Origin: Onchocerca volvulus
Lineage: Eukaryota; Nematoda; Chromadorea; Rhabditida; Onchocercidae
NCBI GenBank assembly: GCA_000499405.2
Contig: HG738139.1
Location: forward strand, 6,286,616 to 6,350,615
Reading direction: 5' to 3'
Length of the DNA: 64,000 nucleotides
Below the pieces are notes generated by a model. That model did no database searches. It was not told where the DNA came from and saw only the letters and a program-made list of their open reading frames with translations. The position numbers and the translations under genes are program-made. Below are positions 63,126 through 64,000 of this stretch, piece by piece; the stretch's first letter is position 1; each line of letters starts with the position of its first letter.

Positions 63126-63164
63126 ATATTTTAGTTTCGACAATAGACGAAAACGACGAGACAA

Positions 63165-63290
63165 TTAACTTTTGCAGCCAGTGGAGTAGAAAAGACAAGT
63201 CGTAATCGTCGTGCCATTACGATTCGTGAAATTCACCGCTAATAGAACACTACCGAATGCCTTACACCAGAAGTGTAAGTGTAATAGACG
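63165..63290 (+). pseudogene. Possible histone H2B C-terminal relic
   Basis: One frame reads NRRAITIREIH, close to the H2B block NKRSTITSREIQ. After a frame change the next residues read TANRTLPNALHQ, recalling TAVRLLLPGELAKH that follows in H2B. Preceding and following parts are not recognisable. The match is short and interrupted, so this is a weak call. Confidence 0.25.
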
Positions 63291-63299
63291 TTAGATTAT

Positions 63300-64000
63300 A
63301 TTCTAACCCCTGTTGATGTTACTGTGTCTGTGTGGTATGTATTTATTATATTGATGTATGTTTTTACACTGAGGAATTTTTTTGTTGTGATAAAATTATA
63401 AAAATGCTGAAAAAAAAAAAAATTTTGGATGTCTTACTCTTTTCTTGCAATTTTTTGTTGTGAAAGTATTTTGAATCTCAACATCAGATAATTGTTACGC
63501 ATCTTGACAGCAACACCGATTTCATCAAATAGAATTTCTTTTTATAAGAAAAAAGTGTTGGCATAGGTCGATATGTCATGTGACCAGTCTGAAAAGAAAA
63601 CCACGTTATTTTAATGCATGATAATTTTCTAGTTCATTTGTGAAAAATGAATCAAAAATTTTTATTCTCAAGAAGAATTACGATATTTCTTATCTGTATT
63701 TATTCAAAGTAAATTTTCAAGTAAATAACAGTAAAAAAAGATTTAATATTAATTTGATTCGTCTGACAATTTCGATCCATTATTTGTTGTTTACTCGGAT
63801 TATCTTGTTTTTGCTTTTGTTCTCGAGAATTCTTTCGAAATGCTAAATAACAGGAAATTCCTATCGAAGCACAAACAGTGTTAGTGATATTATTATTGGC
63901 CACATTTTTCGTTTTACATTTCTTCATTTTAAAGTAGAAAAAAAGAAAAGAAAAGAAATGAAAAATCGAAGCAGAATTTCTCGAATTTCTTATAAAACAT
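63300..64000. other. No gene seen
   Basis: AT-rich sequence to the window end with no recognised coding or RNA feature. Confidence 0.5.

Overview
The window is AT-rich eukaryotic DNA with small exons, GT-AG introns with nematode-style TTTTCAG/TTTTAG acceptors, BEL/Pao and Helitron relics, and a fragment of bacterial fusA-tuf DNA that fits the filarial endosymbiont Wolbachia. Together these point to a filarial nematode (Onchocercidae). The sequence alone does not settle the species. All exon models were assembled by eye, with splice phase checked from exon to exon.

Layout. At 0.4-2.2 kb lies the 3' part of a zinc-finger-like gene on the minus strand. From about 3 to 9.9 kb is a graveyard of one BEL/Pao retrotransposon family (gag relics and LTR-like pieces in both orientations), with a bacterial fusA-tuf junction embedded in it. 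At 10.0-13.0 kb is a Helitron with a decayed PIF1-like helicase, and at 13.8-15.5 kb a short LTR retrotransposon with intact ends and a target-site duplication. The largest gene, an SR-protein kinase (SRPK/SPK-1 type), occupies 18.2-32.9 kb on the minus strand and has two alternative 5' exons. At 35.1-35.5 kb is a broken coding relic. At 37.3-40.2 kb is a complete sphingomyelin synthase gene (minus). The 40-53 kb stretch is gene-poor: weak candidate exons, a (TG)n tract, a 575-bp non-autonomous Helitron and a 1.6-kb foldback made of two LTR-like arms. An arfaptin (BAR domain) gene follows at 53.5-56.9 kb (minus), a tRNA-Phe(GAA) at 57.0 kb (plus), and a complete Rheb GTPase gene at 59.8-61.3 kb (minus).

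The confident protein genes all lie on the minus strand and act in unrelated basic processes: splicing control (SRPK), sphingolipid synthesis (SMS), Golgi membrane shaping (arfaptin) and TOR signalling (Rheb). No operon-like tight spacing was seen. CAG trinucleotides directly before the Rheb and arfaptin start codons, and shortly before the SRPK start, could be spliced-leader acceptor sites. The accessory DNA is dominated by mobile elements, and the best structural observations are the two Helitrons with matching ends, the retrotransposon deletion derivative with its duplicated target site, the LTR foldback, and the nuclear Wolbachia-like insert.
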